Shown here: positions 17,938-27,207 of the stretch, piece by piece
Layout: every line of letters starts with the position of its first letter
Position numbering within the stretch: position 1 is the stretch's first letter
DNA from: JAKFWF01 sp963741505
Lineage (GTDB): Bacteria > Pseudomonadota > Alphaproteobacteria > Rhizobiales > Hyphomicrobiaceae
Length of the DNA stretch: 64,000 nucleotides
Assembly (NCBI GenBank): GCA_963741505.1
Contig: CAVUIJ010000017.1
Span: 124,001 to 188,000 of the forward strand
Direction: 5' to 3'
Position numbers and translations under genes: made by a program
The notes under the pieces: generated by a model
Told to the model about the DNA's origin: nothing
The model's database searches: none
What the model saw: only the letters and a program-made list of their open reading frames with translations

Positions 17938-19197
17938 GGCTCGACCGCCGGACGCTTATTCGAGGACTTGGCATGACAGCCGCGAGCAGCATCACCGGAC
18001 CCGCTGCAGCGGCGGCCCCGGTCACGACCGGCGCGATGTCGCTCGCCGCGTCGAAATTCGACCTCCTGCGCGGCAAGCGGGTCGGGCTCGTCACCAACCA
18101 CACCGGCCGCGTCGGAGGGGCGCATCTCGCCGATTTGATAAGCCGCAGCAGCGACTGCAAGCTCACCGCCATTCTCGCGCCGGAGCACGGATTGCGCGGC
18201 ACCACCGAAGCCGGCGCCAAGGTCGGCGACGCGCGCGATGCTGCGACCGGCGCGCCGGTGTACAGCCTCTATGGCGCCACCCGCAAGCCGACGCCCGGCA
18301 TGCTGCGCGACGTCGATTGCCTGGTGTTCGACATCCAGGACGTGGGTGTGCGCTTCTACACCTACATCTCGACCATGGGCCTCGCCATGCAGGCCGCCGC
18401 CGCCGCGCGCATCCCCTTCGTCGTGCTCGACCGGCCGAACCCGATCGGCGGCATCGACGTGTCGGGCTTCGTGCTCGAGCCGGCCTTCAAGTCTTTCGTC
18501 GGGCAATATCCGATACCGATCGTGCATGGCCTGACGGTCGGCGAGCTCGCCCGCATGATCAAGGGCGAGCGCTGGCTGCCAGGTCTCGCCGCGCTCGAAC
18601 TCAAAGTGGTGCCGCTCGTCGGCTGGCGGCGCGCCATGCGCTGGCCCGAAACCGGACTGCCGTGGGTCGCGACCAGTCCCAACATCCCGACGTTCGAATC
18701 GGCGCTGGTCTATCCCGGCATCGGCATCGTCGGCGAAAGCCTGGTCAACGAGGGCCGCGGCACGCCGACGCCATTCCAGCAATTCGGCGCGCCATGGCTC
18801 GATGCCGGCGCAGCGGCGGCGCACTTGAACGGCTTGCGGCTGCCCGGCGTGCGCTTCGAAGCGACCGCATATACGCCGCAGCCGATCGCGAACGTGGCGG
18901 CCCACCCGCGCTTCGAAGGCCAGCGGATCGCCGCCGTACGCCTGGCTCTCACCGATATCGCCGCCTACCGGCCGCTCGAGGTCGGCATCCACGTCCTGGC
19001 GCACCTGCGTGATGCCAGCCCGTGCCAAGGGCCAATCGCTGCTCGAAAACTTCGACATGTTCCGCAAGATCGCCGGTACTCGCCGGCTCGACGGTATGCT
19101 CGCAAGCGGCGCCGGCGGCGGCGACATCATCGCCACCTGGCAGGATGAGGTGCGCCGGTTCTCGGAGCGTCGCGCTCAGTATCTGATGTACGCCTGA
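17934..19197 (+). CDS. DUF1343 exo-beta-N-acetylmuramidase-like protein (NamZ family), +1 frameshift
   Basis: About 420 aa when repaired. A twin-Arg-like leader (RRTLIRGLGM) suggests export. The DUF1343/NamZ core is clear: GLVTNHTG, 'ILAPEHGLRGT', 'VDCLVFDIQDVGVRFYTY', 'LDRPNPIGG' and 'SPNIPTFESALVYPG'. NamZ of Bacillus removes MurNAc from the non-reducing ends of peptidoglycan fragments, so a role in wall recycling is expected. Near 19017 one extra base breaks the frame after 'HVLAHLRDA'; the true tail 'ARAKGQSLLENFDMFRKIAG...' continues in the next frame to 19197. The start overlaps the P450 stop. Confidence 0.85.
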
Positions 19198-19279
19198 GAC
19201 TTCGCAAGCTCCTCGACCACACCGCCTGGCGGCGCTATCGTGGTATCGATGGCGCTCGCGCCCGGCCGGAGAGAACCAG

Positions 19280-21349
19280 ATGCAGCAATGGCTCGGCAAG
19301 ACCGCTAAGAGCGCCTGCCCGCACGATTGTCCGAGCGCCTGTGCGCTCGAAGTCGCGATCGACGGCCGTGGCCGGATCGGCAGGATCGGCGGCGCCAAGG
19401 ACAACAGCTATACCCTCGGCGTCGTCTGCGCCAAGGTCGCGCGCTACGCCGAACGGATCTACCACCCTGACCGACTGCTGACGCCGATGCGGCGCACCGG
19501 TGCCAAGGGCAGCGGCCGGTTCGAGCGCATCTCATGGCCGCAGGCCCACGACGAGATCGCCGAGCGCTTCGCCGCCATCGCCGGGAAATACGGAAAGGAG
19601 TGCATCTGGCCGTACCACTCCGGCGGCAACATGGGCGTCGTCCAGCGCTATGGCCTCGACCGGCTGCGCAACGTCATGGGTTACGCCCGCCAGCAGACGA
19701 CGATCTGCGTCACGCCCGCCGAATCGGGCTGGAAGGCCGGTGTCGGCAAGCTCTTGGGCTGCGACCCGCGCGAGATGGCGCATTCCGACTTGATCGTGGT
19801 GTGGGGCGGCAACCCGGTGTCGACCCAGGTCAACCTGATGACCCACATCACCCGCGCCCGCAAGAGCCGCGGTGCCAAGCTGGTGGTGATCGACGTCTAT
19901 CGCACGCCGACCGTCGAGCAGGCCGACATGGCGCTGATCATCAAGCCGGGATCTGACGGCGCGCTGGCGCTGGCGGTGATGCATGTGCTGCTGGCCGAGG
20001 GCCTCGCCGACCGCGACTACCTTGCCCGCCTCACCGACTTTGACGCTGAGACCGAGCAGCACATCAAGACCCGCACGCCCGAATGGGCGGCTGGCATAAC
20101 CGGCCTGTCGGTGGCGCAGATCGTCGAGTTCGCCAGGCTCTACGGCCGCACCGCCAGGAGCTTCCTGCGCGCCGGCTTCGGTTTCACGCGGACCCGCAAC
20201 GGCGCCGCCGCAATGCATGCCGTCTCATGCCTGCCGGCGCTGACCGGCAGCTGGAAGGAAATGGGCGGCGGCGCCTTCTTTCTCGCCTTCGACAACGCGA
20301 TGTGGGGCCTCGATACCCGTTTCATGTATGCCCACGACGCGATCGATCCCGAGGTACGTATCCTCGATCAATCGCGGATCGGGGCAGTGCTCACTGGCGA
20401 ACGCGAAGCTCTCAAAGGTGGTCCGCCGGTCAAGGCGATGCTGATGCAGAACGCCAATTCGGCAACGGTGGCGCCCGATACCTCAACCGTCATCCGCGGG
20501 CTCGCGCGCGACGATCTGTTTCTCGTGGTGCAGGAACAGTTCCTGACGCCGACCGCGCGCTTCGCCGACATCGTGCTGCCGGCGACCACCTTCGTCGAGC
20601 ACGATGACCTCTACTACGGCCTCGGACATACCGCGCTGACGTTCGGGCCGAAACTGATCGAGCCGATCGGCGAAGCCCGGCCGAACAGTTTCGTCGTGCG
20701 CGAGTTGGCGCGCCGGCTCGGCGGCCGGCATCCCTCGCTCGAGCTCGACGATCGCGGCCTGCTCGAGGCCGGTCTGTCGCGTGCCGGCATGCCGTCGCTG
20801 GCTGACATCGAGCAGGTTGGCTGGCTCGATCGCGCGATGCCGTTCGAGCAGGCGCATTTTCTCGACGGCTTCCCGCAGCCCGACGGGCGCTTCCACTTCA
20901 AGCCCGACTGGTCGGCGGTCGGCCCCGATCACGCCGCGATGCCGCGCCTGCCGGACTGGAGCGGCAACTTCGAGCAGGCGACCGCGACGCATCCCTTCAA
21001 GCTCGTTTGTCCGCCGGCCCGTCACTTTCTCAATTCGACGTTCTCCGAGACACCGACCAGCATCGCCAAGGAAGCCAGGCCGCAGGTCCGGATGCACCCG
21101 AAGGCGGCGCTCGACTGCGGCATCGCCGACGGTGACCGGGTCCGCATCGGCAACGATCGCGGCTCGGTGGTGCTGAGAGCCAGGCTCGACGAGCAGCAGC
21201 AGCCGGCAACGCTGGTGGTGGAGGGCATCTGGCCGTCGGACGCGTTCGAGGAAAAGCAGGCAATCAACACCCTGATCAGCGCCGATCCGGTGCCGCCGAA
21301 CGGCGGCGTCGCATTCCACGACACCGCGGTCTGGATGCAGCCGGCGTGA
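19280..21349 (+). CDS. Molybdopterin oxidoreductase (DMSO reductase family), single-subunit type
   Basis: 689 aa. N-terminal 4Fe-4S site with Cys at 13, 17, 21 and 50 (CPHDCPSAC ... VVCAK), then the molybdopterin-binding region ('PYHSGGNMGVVQRYG', 'SDLIVVWGGNPVSTQ') and a C-terminal molydopterin-dinucleotide domain ('LVCPPARHFLNSTF', 'MHPKAALDCGIADGDRVRI'). The family transfers oxygen or hydride between substrates such as formate, DMSO or biotin sulfoxide. The Mo ligand is not certain; the Cys in TTICVTPAESGW is a candidate. No Tat leader or electron-transfer subunits are nearby, suggesting a cytoplasmic, stand-alone enzyme. Confidence 0.88.
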   Translation: MQQWLGKTAKSACPHDCPSACALEVAIDGRGRIGRIGGAKDNSYTLGVVCAKVARYAERIYHPDRLLTPMRRTGAKGSGRFERISWPQAHDEIAERFAAIAGKYGKECIWPYHSGGNMGVVQRYGLDRLRNVMGYARQQTTICVTPAESGWKAGVGKLLGCDPREMAHSDLIVVWGGNPVSTQVNLMTHITRARKSRGAKLVVIDVYRTPTVEQADMALIIKPGSDGALALAVMHVLLAEGLADRDYLARLTDFDAETEQHIKTRTPEWAAGITGLSVAQIVEFARLYGRTARSFLRAGFGFTRTRNGAAAMHAVSCLPALTGSWKEMGGGAFFLAFDNAMWGLDTRFMYAHDAIDPEVRILDQSRIGAVLTGEREALKGGPPVKAMLMQNANSATVAPDTSTVIRGLARDDLFLVVQEQFLTPTARFADIVLPATTFVEHDDLYYGLGHTALTFGPKLIEPIGEARPNSFVVRELARRLGGRHPSLELDDRGLLEAGLSRAGMPSLADIEQVGWLDRAMPFEQAHFLDGFPQPDGRFHFKPDWSAVGPDHAAMPRLPDWSGNFEQATATHPFKLVCPPARHFLNSTFSETPTSIAKEARPQVRMHPKAALDCGIADGDRVRIGNDRGSVVLRARLDEQQQPATLVVEGIWPSDAFEEKQAINTLISADPVPPNGGVAFHDTAVWMQPA

Positions 21350-21358
21350 GCCCGGCCG

Positions 21359-22783
21359 TCACGGCTTTGCCGCGGCCGGCGGCGCCAGCAGATCGAGCAA
21401 GCGCTTGAAGTCGGCGGTCGAGCCGGTCTGGCCGAGCACCGCGCGCTCGATCTCAGCCGTGCGCACTGCGCCCAGCACCGGCGTCGCGAACTGGCGGTAC
21501 TTAGCCACCACGTCGTCGTGCGTCGGCTGCGGCAGCGGCCCGCCGGATGCTTCCCGCAGGCCACTGTCAAAGCGGCGGCCGTCATTCAGGACCAGGCTGA
21601 CGCCGCCGAGTCTGCGGCCGGGATAAGCCTGCTCACACTCCTCGTCGACGATGACCTGGGTGATCGCCGTCAACCGACGGATCTCGGGATCGGCGAAGCT
21701 CGCCGCCTCGATCTCGGCGACGCCGACCCGGCCGCGCGCCAGCGCCGCCGCCACCGGCCAGCAGATCGCGTACTGCGCCACTGCCGACGACGCCGGCACG
21801 TCGCGCCAAAGCTGCGCCGAATAGCGGAACACGCGGATCTCGACCCGGGCAATTTCAGCCGATTGCAGCCGGTTGGCGCTCATCAATGCGAGCGCGGCAT
21901 CGATCGGCGCGTGCGCCCAGCGGCACACCGGGTAGTTCTTGATGTACTGCCGTTCCGTCAACCAGTTGTGCCCGAAATCCTGCCAGGCGAAGGCCGCATC
22001 GTCGAACTCGATCAGCGCCGCTGGCGCGCCGGTGAAGCCGTCGGCCGCGACGAGGGCGGCATAGACGCCGGTCGGCGCGCCCCAGCCGGTGCCGTCGTGC
22101 AGCATCGTCGGGTTGGCGATCTCACGCATCATCTGGCTGCGCGGCGCGTGATATTCGGCAATGCCGAGCGCGTGCCGGGTCGCCGTGCGTGGCAGGCCGA
22201 GCAGGCGGGCGCCGATCGCGGCGCAGCCGATCGCGTTCCAGGCGCCGGAGGTGTGATAGTCGGCGGTGGTCGCGTGCAGCGCCGCTGCCGCGCGGTAGGA
22301 GATCTCGTAGCCCAGCACCAGGGCCGCGAGCGCCTCGCGTCCCGACAGCCGATCGCGGCCTTCGGCGAACACCGAAAGCGCCGGCAGGAGTGCGGCGCCG
22401 GCGTGGCCCTTGGACGGCTGCCAGCCGTCGTGGGCATCGAGATTGTCGAGTTGCGTCGCCATCGCGAAGGCAGCTCCCGGCAGCGACGCCCGCCGGCCGT
22501 CGAACAGCAGCCGCGCCGAAGGTGCGCCTGGCCCCGACGCCCAGTGGCGCACAGCGTGATCCTTGGCAATGCGCGCCGCCTGCATGTCGGCGCTGGCGGC
22601 GAGCACACCGACCAGGTCGAGCAGCAGCAGGCAGGCGAAGTCGCCGACACTCCGGGGAATCTGGTCGAAGCTCAGGCCTTCGATCGCTGCGGCGATGCGG
22701 TCGAACCGCGCCGACGGGGTCGGCAGCTCCTGCATCTGGGTCACGGCGGCGGTCTCCATGCGGGTTTTCGGCGGCCGCATCAT
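21359..22783 (-). CDS. MmgE/PrpD family protein
   Basis: 474 aa, family length. Matches the 2-methylcitrate dehydratase / immune-responsive gene 1 fold: 'ATQLDNLDAHDGW', 'GHAGAALLPALSVFAE', 'SGAWNAIGCAAIGARLLGL', 'KNYPVCRWAHAPIDAAL'. Members dehydrate 2-methylcitrate or decarboxylate cis-aconitate; there are no prpB/prpC neighbours here, so the substrate is unknown. Convergent with the molybdoenzyme and divergent from the SDR gene over about 100 bp. Confidence 0.85.
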   Translation of the reverse strand: MMRPPKTRMETAAVTQMQELPTPSARFDRIAAAIEGLSFDQIPRSVGDFACLLLLDLVGVLAASADMQAARIAKDHAVRHWASGPGAPSARLLFDGRRASLPGAAFAMATQLDNLDAHDGWQPSKGHAGAALLPALSVFAEGRDRLSGREALAALVLGYEISYRAAAALHATTADYHTSGAWNAIGCAAIGARLLGLPRTATRHALGIAEYHAPRSQMMREIANPTMLHDGTGWGAPTGVYAALVAADGFTGAPAALIEFDDAAFAWQDFGHNWLTERQYIKNYPVCRWAHAPIDAALALMSANRLQSAEIARVEIRVFRYSAQLWRDVPASSAVAQYAICWPVAAALARGRVGVAEIEAASFADPEIRRLTAITQVIVDEECEQAYPGRRLGGVSLVLNDGRRFDSGLREASGGPLPQPTHDDVVAKYRQFATPVLGAVRTAEIERAVLGQTGSTADFKRLLDLLAPPAAAKP

Positions 22784-22887
22784 CCGCCACCTCCGCTAAT
22801 TGCACAACCGCCCTTTGCCGGTTCGCCTTGACGCCTGCCGCCGCACCTCGCACCTTCGGGGCCAGGCAACAGGCATCGGAGGACGTC

Positions 22888-23667
22888 ATGGATTTGGGTC
22901 TCAAGGGTCGCAAGGCGATCGTGTGCGCGGCATCGAAGGGGTTGGGACGCGGCTGCGCCGAGGCACTGGCCGCGGAAGGCGTTGAACTCACCATCTGCGC
23001 CCGTACCAAGGACGTGCTGGAGGCGACCGCCGCCGAGATCCGCAAGGCAACAGGCGTGAAGGTCAACGCCGTCGCCTGCGACGTGACGACGGACGCCGGC
23101 CGCAAGGCGCTGCTCGCCGCCTGTCCCAACCCCGACATCTTGATCAACAACGCCGGCGGCCCGCCGCCTGGCGACTTCAAGGATTTCTCGATGGATGACT
23201 GGCGGGCCGCCGTCGAGGGCAACATGATCACGCCGCTGGCGCTGATCCATGCCACCGTCTACGGCATGATGGACCGCGGCTTCGGCCGCATCCTCAACAT
23301 AACGAGCTTCTCGGTGAAATGTCCGATCCCGACACTGGAGTTGTCGAACGGGGCGCGGGCGGGGCTCACCGGCGCGGTGGCGGCGCTGGCGCGCCGGACA
23401 GTGTCGCGCAACGTCACGATCAACGCCCTGCTCCCCGGCCCATTCGAGACCGACCGGCTGCGCGGCACCACGACCAAGCTCGCCGCCGCCCGCGGCGTCT
23501 CATTCGAGCAGGTCCACCAGGAACGCAAAAAGGAAGTCCCCGCCGCCCGCTTCGGCACAACCGCCGAGTTCGGCGCCACCGCCGCCTTCCTCTGTTCGGC
23601 GCATGCAGGCTTCATCACCGGTCAGAACGTCGTCATCGATGGCGGCTCGTTCAACAGCACCTTCTGA
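22888..23667 (+). CDS. Short-chain dehydrogenase/reductase family protein with non-canonical active site
   Basis: 259 aa. Cofactor motif 'CAASKGLGRGCAEALA' (residues ~14-29), NNAGG, and the 'VIDGGSF' end are normal SDR features. The catalytic Ser is present in NITSFS, but the Tyr-x3-Lys expected 13 residues later is Ser-Asn-Gly-Ala-Arg, so the general base Tyr and the Lys are both replaced. This subgroup is known among FabG-like sequences and may not be a standard alcohol dehydrogenase. The start is supported by GGAGGA at 22878-22883. Confidence 0.85.
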   Translation: MDLGLKGRKAIVCAASKGLGRGCAEALAAEGVELTICARTKDVLEATAAEIRKATGVKVNAVACDVTTDAGRKALLAACPNPDILINNAGGPPPGDFKDFSMDDWRAAVEGNMITPLALIHATVYGMMDRGFGRILNITSFSVKCPIPTLELSNGARAGLTGAVAALARRTVSRNVTINALLPGPFETDRLRGTTTKLAAARGVSFEQVHQERKKEVPAARFGTTAEFGATAAFLCSAHAGFITGQNVVIDGGSFNSTF

Positions 23668-23772
23668 GGCGCAGCACGGCGCGCTCAGCCGTTTCTTGTG
23701 CTCAGATGCGTGTTAACCACGTCTCCGATCTGGCGTGGATTCGATTAACTCTCTCCGCTAACCCCCGACCCA

Positions 23773-23831
23773 CAACGCGCTGCCTCCGGCCTGGAGGGAG
23801 CGCGTTGTCGTTTTGGCCTCCGGGGGAGGCC
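23773..23831 (+). promoter_or_regulatory. Two consecutive hairpins in the leader of the first RlpA-like gene
   Basis: Hairpin 1: CAACGCGCT-G-CCTCC (23773-23787) pairs with GGAGG-G-AGCGCGTTG (23793-23807) around a 5-base loop and is followed by CGTTTT. Hairpin 2: GGCCTCC (23815-23821) pairs with GGAGGCC (23825-23831). The first can be the SDR terminator or an attenuator of the RlpA gene; the RlpA ribosome site AAAGGAG follows closely. Confidence 0.6.
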
Positions 23832-23860
23832 AGCGAAAAGCGTAAAGGAGTTCGAAAATC

Positions 23861-24538
23861 ATGAGACAGTTTCTACTTGCTGCCGTTGCGGTCGCAACCT
23901 TCGGCCTGATCGGCTCGGATAGCGCCAGCGCCGCCTGGCAAGACACGATCTTCGGCACCAACACCAATGGCAGCCGTAGCGAAGAGCGACCTGCTCGCGC
24001 CACCCGGGCCGAGAGCCGCGACGGGGGCGGTGAAGTCCGCAACCAGCGCCGCACTCGAGCCGCTCGCGCCGAAACATCGGATGACGAGCGGCCGGCCCGC
24101 TCACGCCGGGCCCGGGCCGAACGCAGCGACAGGGGCGACGAAGGCCGCAGTCAGCGTTACACCCGCACCGCCCGCGCCGAGACCTCGGATGACGAGCAGC
24201 CGATCCGCTCGCGCCGCTCCGGCCGCAGCAACTCGGGCTACGAGGGCGGCTCGAGCATCGGTTCCGGCATGGCGTCCTACTACTGGCAACCGCAGCGCGT
24301 GGCCTCGGGCGGCTGGTTCAACCCGAACGCCATGACTGCTGCCCACAAGACGTTGCCGTTCGGTACCCGCGTCCGTGTCACCAATCAGCGCAACGGCCAG
24401 TCGGTCGACGTGGTGATCAACGACCGCGGCCCCTATGTCGCCGGCCGCGTCATCGACCTGTCGTCGGCGGCTGCTGGTGCCATCAACATGAAGGGCTCGG
24501 GCGTGGTGCCGGTCCGCATGACGGTCCTGGGTCGCTGA
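23861..24538 (+). CDS. RlpA-like double-psi beta-barrel protein with Arg-rich repeats
   Basis: 225 aa. Signal peptide (MRQFLLAAVAVATFGLIGSDSASA), then residues ~45-130 contain two imperfect ~35-residue repeats each carrying RAETSDDE followed by RSRR, giving a highly charged, probably disordered linker. Residues ~135-225 form the RlpA/DPBB domain (MASYYWQPQRVASGGWFNP, TAAHKTLPFGTRVRVTN, VVINDRGPYVAGRVIDLS). RlpA enzymes are lytic transglycosylases acting on denuded peptidoglycan at division septa; the catalytic Asp of INDRGP and the His of AAHKTLP are both present. Confidence 0.85.
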   Translation: MRQFLLAAVAVATFGLIGSDSASAAWQDTIFGTNTNGSRSEERPARATRAESRDGGGEVRNQRRTRAARAETSDDERPARSRRARAERSDRGDEGRSQRYTRTARAETSDDEQPIRSRRSGRSNSGYEGGSSIGSGMASYYWQPQRVASGGWFNPNAMTAAHKTLPFGTRVRVTNQRNGQSVDVVINDRGPYVAGRVIDLSSAAAGAINMKGSGVVPVRMTVLGR

Positions 24539-24565
24539 TACAAGCAGCAACCTCAGTCGAAGCCA

Positions 24566-24593
24566 GCGGCGGGAGCTAGGTAGTTCCCGCCGC
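24566..24593 (+). terminator. Strong inverted repeat after the first RlpA-like gene
   Basis: GCGGCGGGA (24566-24574) pairs with TCCCGCCGC (24585-24593) around a 10-base loop. There is no T-run after it, so it may act as a Rho-assisted terminator or mRNA end protector rather than a textbook intrinsic terminator. Confidence 0.5.
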
Positions 24594-24679
24594 AAATGTA
24601 TCGGACGGCCGTGGAAAACCGCGAATCGGGCTAAGCCATGCCTCGGGATCGCCACCTTGGCGACAGACATGCTTCGCCG

Positions 24680-25150
24680 ATGCATATCAAGCCTCTTGCC
24701 GCCATTGCTATCCTCGTCGCGCTACCGCAGCCAGCCGGCGCGCAATACTATGAGCGACACTGGAACACGTCTGTTGCAGCTGCACCGTCACCTGCCAGCG
24801 CGATCGTCACCGGCGCCCTGCCTGCGCCGACGACACCTGCCGGCCCGAGCCTGACGCAGTCGAAGCTGCATGCCTTGGACGGCATCGCCTCATACTACTG
24901 GCAGGGCCAGACGACGGCCTCCGGCGAGCCTTTCGACAGGAACGCATTGACCGCCGCCCATCGCACCCTGCCCATGAATACCCGGGTAAAGGTCACCCAC
25001 GTCCAGAGCGGCCGGTCGGTGGTGGTGCGGATCAACGATCGCGGACCGTTCAAGCCAGGCCGCGTCGTCGACCTGTCCGACCGTGCCGCCGAGATCCTCG
25101 GCTTCAAGGCGCGCGGGCTGGCACGGGTGCGGCTCGAGGTGGTGCGCTGA
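24680..25150 (+). CDS. RlpA-like double-psi beta-barrel protein (second paralogue)
   Basis: 156 aa from ATG 24680. Short signal peptide (MHIKPLAAIAILVALPQPAGA), a Pro/Ala linker, then an RlpA domain at ~70-156 (IASYYWQGQTTASGEPFD, TAAHRTLPMNTRVKVTH, VRINDRGPFKPGRVVDLS). It keeps the same His and Asp catalytic candidates as the preceding paralogue but lacks its Arg-rich repeats. The tandem position points to local duplication. An upstream in-frame ATG at 24638 would place extra residues before the signal peptide and is not preferred. Confidence 0.83.
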   Translation: MHIKPLAAIAILVALPQPAGAQYYERHWNTSVAAAPSPASAIVTGALPAPTTPAGPSLTQSKLHALDGIASYYWQGQTTASGEPFDRNALTAAHRTLPMNTRVKVTHVQSGRSVVVRINDRGPFKPGRVVDLSDRAAEILGFKARGLARVRLEVVR

Positions 25151-25271
25151 TCGTCGCCGGACGCTGATTCGCGGTCGGGGTGCGGCGCAACGCCGGCGCC
25201 TAGCCTTTGCCGCTCCAGTGCACCAAACGACCCTCGAGCCGCGCGCCAGCCGGTCGAGAGACACACGCGCC

Positions 25272-25814
25272 ATGGCCGCGTGGGCTGAGGCTCGCGGCTT
25301 CAAGACGGCAATCATTGAGCGCACCTTCGGCCCCACCTTTAGGGTCGACAGGGCTGAGCCCAGCGTTGCACTGATCGGGGTGGACAACGCGCTTGCCCGC
25401 CAGTCTGTGGAGGAGGTCGGCTTCTTGCGCATCATCGAGGCCGGCCTGGGGCACGGGCCGGACGATTTTCTCGGCATCGACCTGCATACGTTCCCGGCGT
25501 CGAGGACGGCACGGGCGACATGGCCCGAGATCGGCGCCTCCGATCCTGACATCGCGAAGCCCGCCTATCGCGCATTGCTGGAAGCCACCGGCGATCGCTG
25601 CGGCATGGTGCGCCTTGCCGCGCGTTCCATCGGCGCGCCGTTCGTTGGGGCGGCGGCCGCTGCGCTAGTGGTCTCGGAACTCCTGCGTCTCGGTGTAGGT
25701 GGACCTGCCAATGAGGTCGTCTCATGCCATCTGCGCGATCCTGAAGCCTGCTTGGTGGTCCCCAGTCAAAACCTAGGTCCTTACAACGCTGGAAGCATCC
25801 CAGTTGCCGCCTAG
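25272..25814 (+). CDS. ThiF/E1-like protein, probably 5'-truncated
   Basis: 180 aa from ATG 25272 (the frame is open upstream to 25083 but carries no recognisable sequence). The stretch 'SVALIGVDNALARQSVEEVGFLRIIEAGLGHGPDDFLGIDLHTFPASRTA' resembles, from memory, the part of ThiF/E1-type adenylyltransferase homologues of alphaproteobacteria that follows the nucleotide-binding GxGxxG. That glycine motif and the N-terminal half are absent here, which suggests a remnant. An alternative is an unrelated hypothetical protein. Confidence 0.4.
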   Translation: MAAWAEARGFKTAIIERTFGPTFRVDRAEPSVALIGVDNALARQSVEEVGFLRIIEAGLGHGPDDFLGIDLHTFPASRTARATWPEIGASDPDIAKPAYRALLEATGDRCGMVRLAARSIGAPFVGAAAAALVVSELLRLGVGGPANEVVSCHLRDPEACLVVPSQNLGPYNAGSIPVAA

Positions 25815-26154
25815 AACAAGATCCGCAGCCGCCGAAGGCTCTTAGGCGAGAAGGTTGCAGACCAGAGCGGCTCCGAGTAGTGGCGATGGAACAGCAGGTT
25901 GGCCTCCCAAATCGCTCCCGACCCCGCATTGCCTCGTACCGTCTATTCTCGATGATCCCAACCCCGAACAGGTGGAGGGGGCTCAGCGACGGCCACTGTC
26001 GGCCTTGGCGAGATACAGGCTGCTGCGATTACGGACGAAGGCGAACAATAGTAACAACGTGCGAGAAGGCAGGAGCGGAGTGAGTGGGCCGTTGTGATGC
26101 AATCCGCCGCCGACGTGCAGCCGTGCAACGCTCGTCTACCTGCATGCATGACAA
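25815..26154. other. Intergenic stretch without a supported gene
   Basis: Short overlapping frames exist on both strands but none has a ribosome site or recognisable domain, and the base composition is mixed. It may be decayed coding DNA at the edge of the accessory region. Confidence 0.4.
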
Positions 26155-27081
26155 TCAATTACGCCTTGGGCGTCTCGATTGCGCGGTCGCAGAAAGCGTC
26201 GTTCGCAGCCGCGGCACCGCGAAATCGATGAAGGCGCGGACTTTGGGCGCGATGATCCGGCGCTGCGCATAGATGAGATGCACAGGCACAGCTGGAGGGG
26301 CATGGCTTTCGAGCACAGGTACAAGCCTGGACGCCTTGAGCTGCTCGATCACCATGTATGAGAGCACGAGCGTGATCCCTTTTCCGCTCTCGGCCAGTGC
26401 GATGTTGGCGTGCGCGTCATTGGTCTCGATGCTCGGCTGCAACGCTATGCGTGCCGATTTCCCCTCACTCAGATGGCGCCACTCGCGGCCCGGGAGCAGC
26501 GTCGTGTGAGAGATCACCGAATGAGTTCTGAGATCCGCCGGCTTCCCCGGTGAGCCGCGCTTCTTGAGATACTCAGGGCTGGCCGCCAGCATCCGCCGAA
26601 CCTCGCCAATGTGAGTGGAGACCAGCGATGAATCCGGCAGGTGCGCGATGCGCACGGCGAGGTCGAAGCCCTCGTCTACAAGATCGACGACCCGGTCGAA
26701 GAGCAACATCGACACGTTGACCAGGGGGTGCGCCTCAACAAAATCCGCAACGATCGGCCGTAATACGTCACGGCCGAACCCAACGGACGCGGTGATCGCG
26801 AGGTGACCAGACGCCAGCCGCGCCTCGCCCCTGACATCCTGCTCGGCCGTATCGAGGTCACCGAGCACGCGCTTGGCATCCTCGAGGAACCGGGCGCCTG
26901 GCTCGGTGAGGTGCACCGTCCGCGTCGTGCGGTCGAACAGGCGCACGCCAAGTCGATCCTCCAGGGCGGCAACCGCGCGCGTGACCGCGGGCGGAGAGCT
27001 GTGCAGTGCTACTGCCGCCTTCGCGAACCCCTTGGCCTCGGCAACGGCGATGAACACGCGCAGCTCGTGGAAGCGGTCCAT
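26155..27081 (-). CDS. LysR-type transcriptional regulator
   Basis: 308 aa from ATG 27081 (MDRFHELRVF); an alternative ATG lies at 27093. The N-terminal winged HTH 'MDRFHELRVFIAVAEAKGFAKAAVALHSSPPAVTRAVAALEDRLGVRLFDRTTRTVHLT' is standard, followed by the periplasmic-binding-like effector domain (~90-295). It is divergently transcribed from the carboxymuconolactone decarboxylase-like / hydrolase operon across 126 bp containing a GAAGAG-N5-CTCTTC palindrome. By the usual LTTR arrangement it probably controls that operon and itself. Confidence 0.9.
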   Translation of the reverse strand: MDRFHELRVFIAVAEAKGFAKAAVALHSSPPAVTRAVAALEDRLGVRLFDRTTRTVHLTEPGARFLEDAKRVLGDLDTAEQDVRGEARLASGHLAITASVGFGRDVLRPIVADFVEAHPLVNVSMLLFDRVVDLVDEGFDLAVRIAHLPDSSLVSTHIGEVRRMLAASPEYLKKRGSPGKPADLRTHSVISHTTLLPGREWRHLSEGKSARIALQPSIETNDAHANIALAESGKGITLVLSYMVIEQLKASRLVPVLESHAPPAVPVHLIYAQRRIIAPKVRAFIDFAVPRLRTTLSATAQSRRPRRN

Positions 27082-27103
27082 GGATAATTCCATCAAGCGG
27101 AAT

Positions 27104-27120
27104 GAAGAGTTCCACTCTTC
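27104..27120. promoter_or_regulatory. Palindrome in the LysR / carboxymuconolactone decarboxylase divergent promoter
   Basis: Perfect inverted repeat GAAGAG-TTCCA-CTCTTC, 17 bp, placed 23 bp from the LysR start and 88 bp from the divergent gene start. Fits a LysR-type binding site. Confidence 0.5.
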
Positions 27121-27207
27121 TAGCATTCTTGCAGAGGCTTGCGAAGCGTATCTCAGTGCCATCGGGAACGAACTGATGTCCCGGTAGCAACCTCAAGGAG
27201 ATCACTC

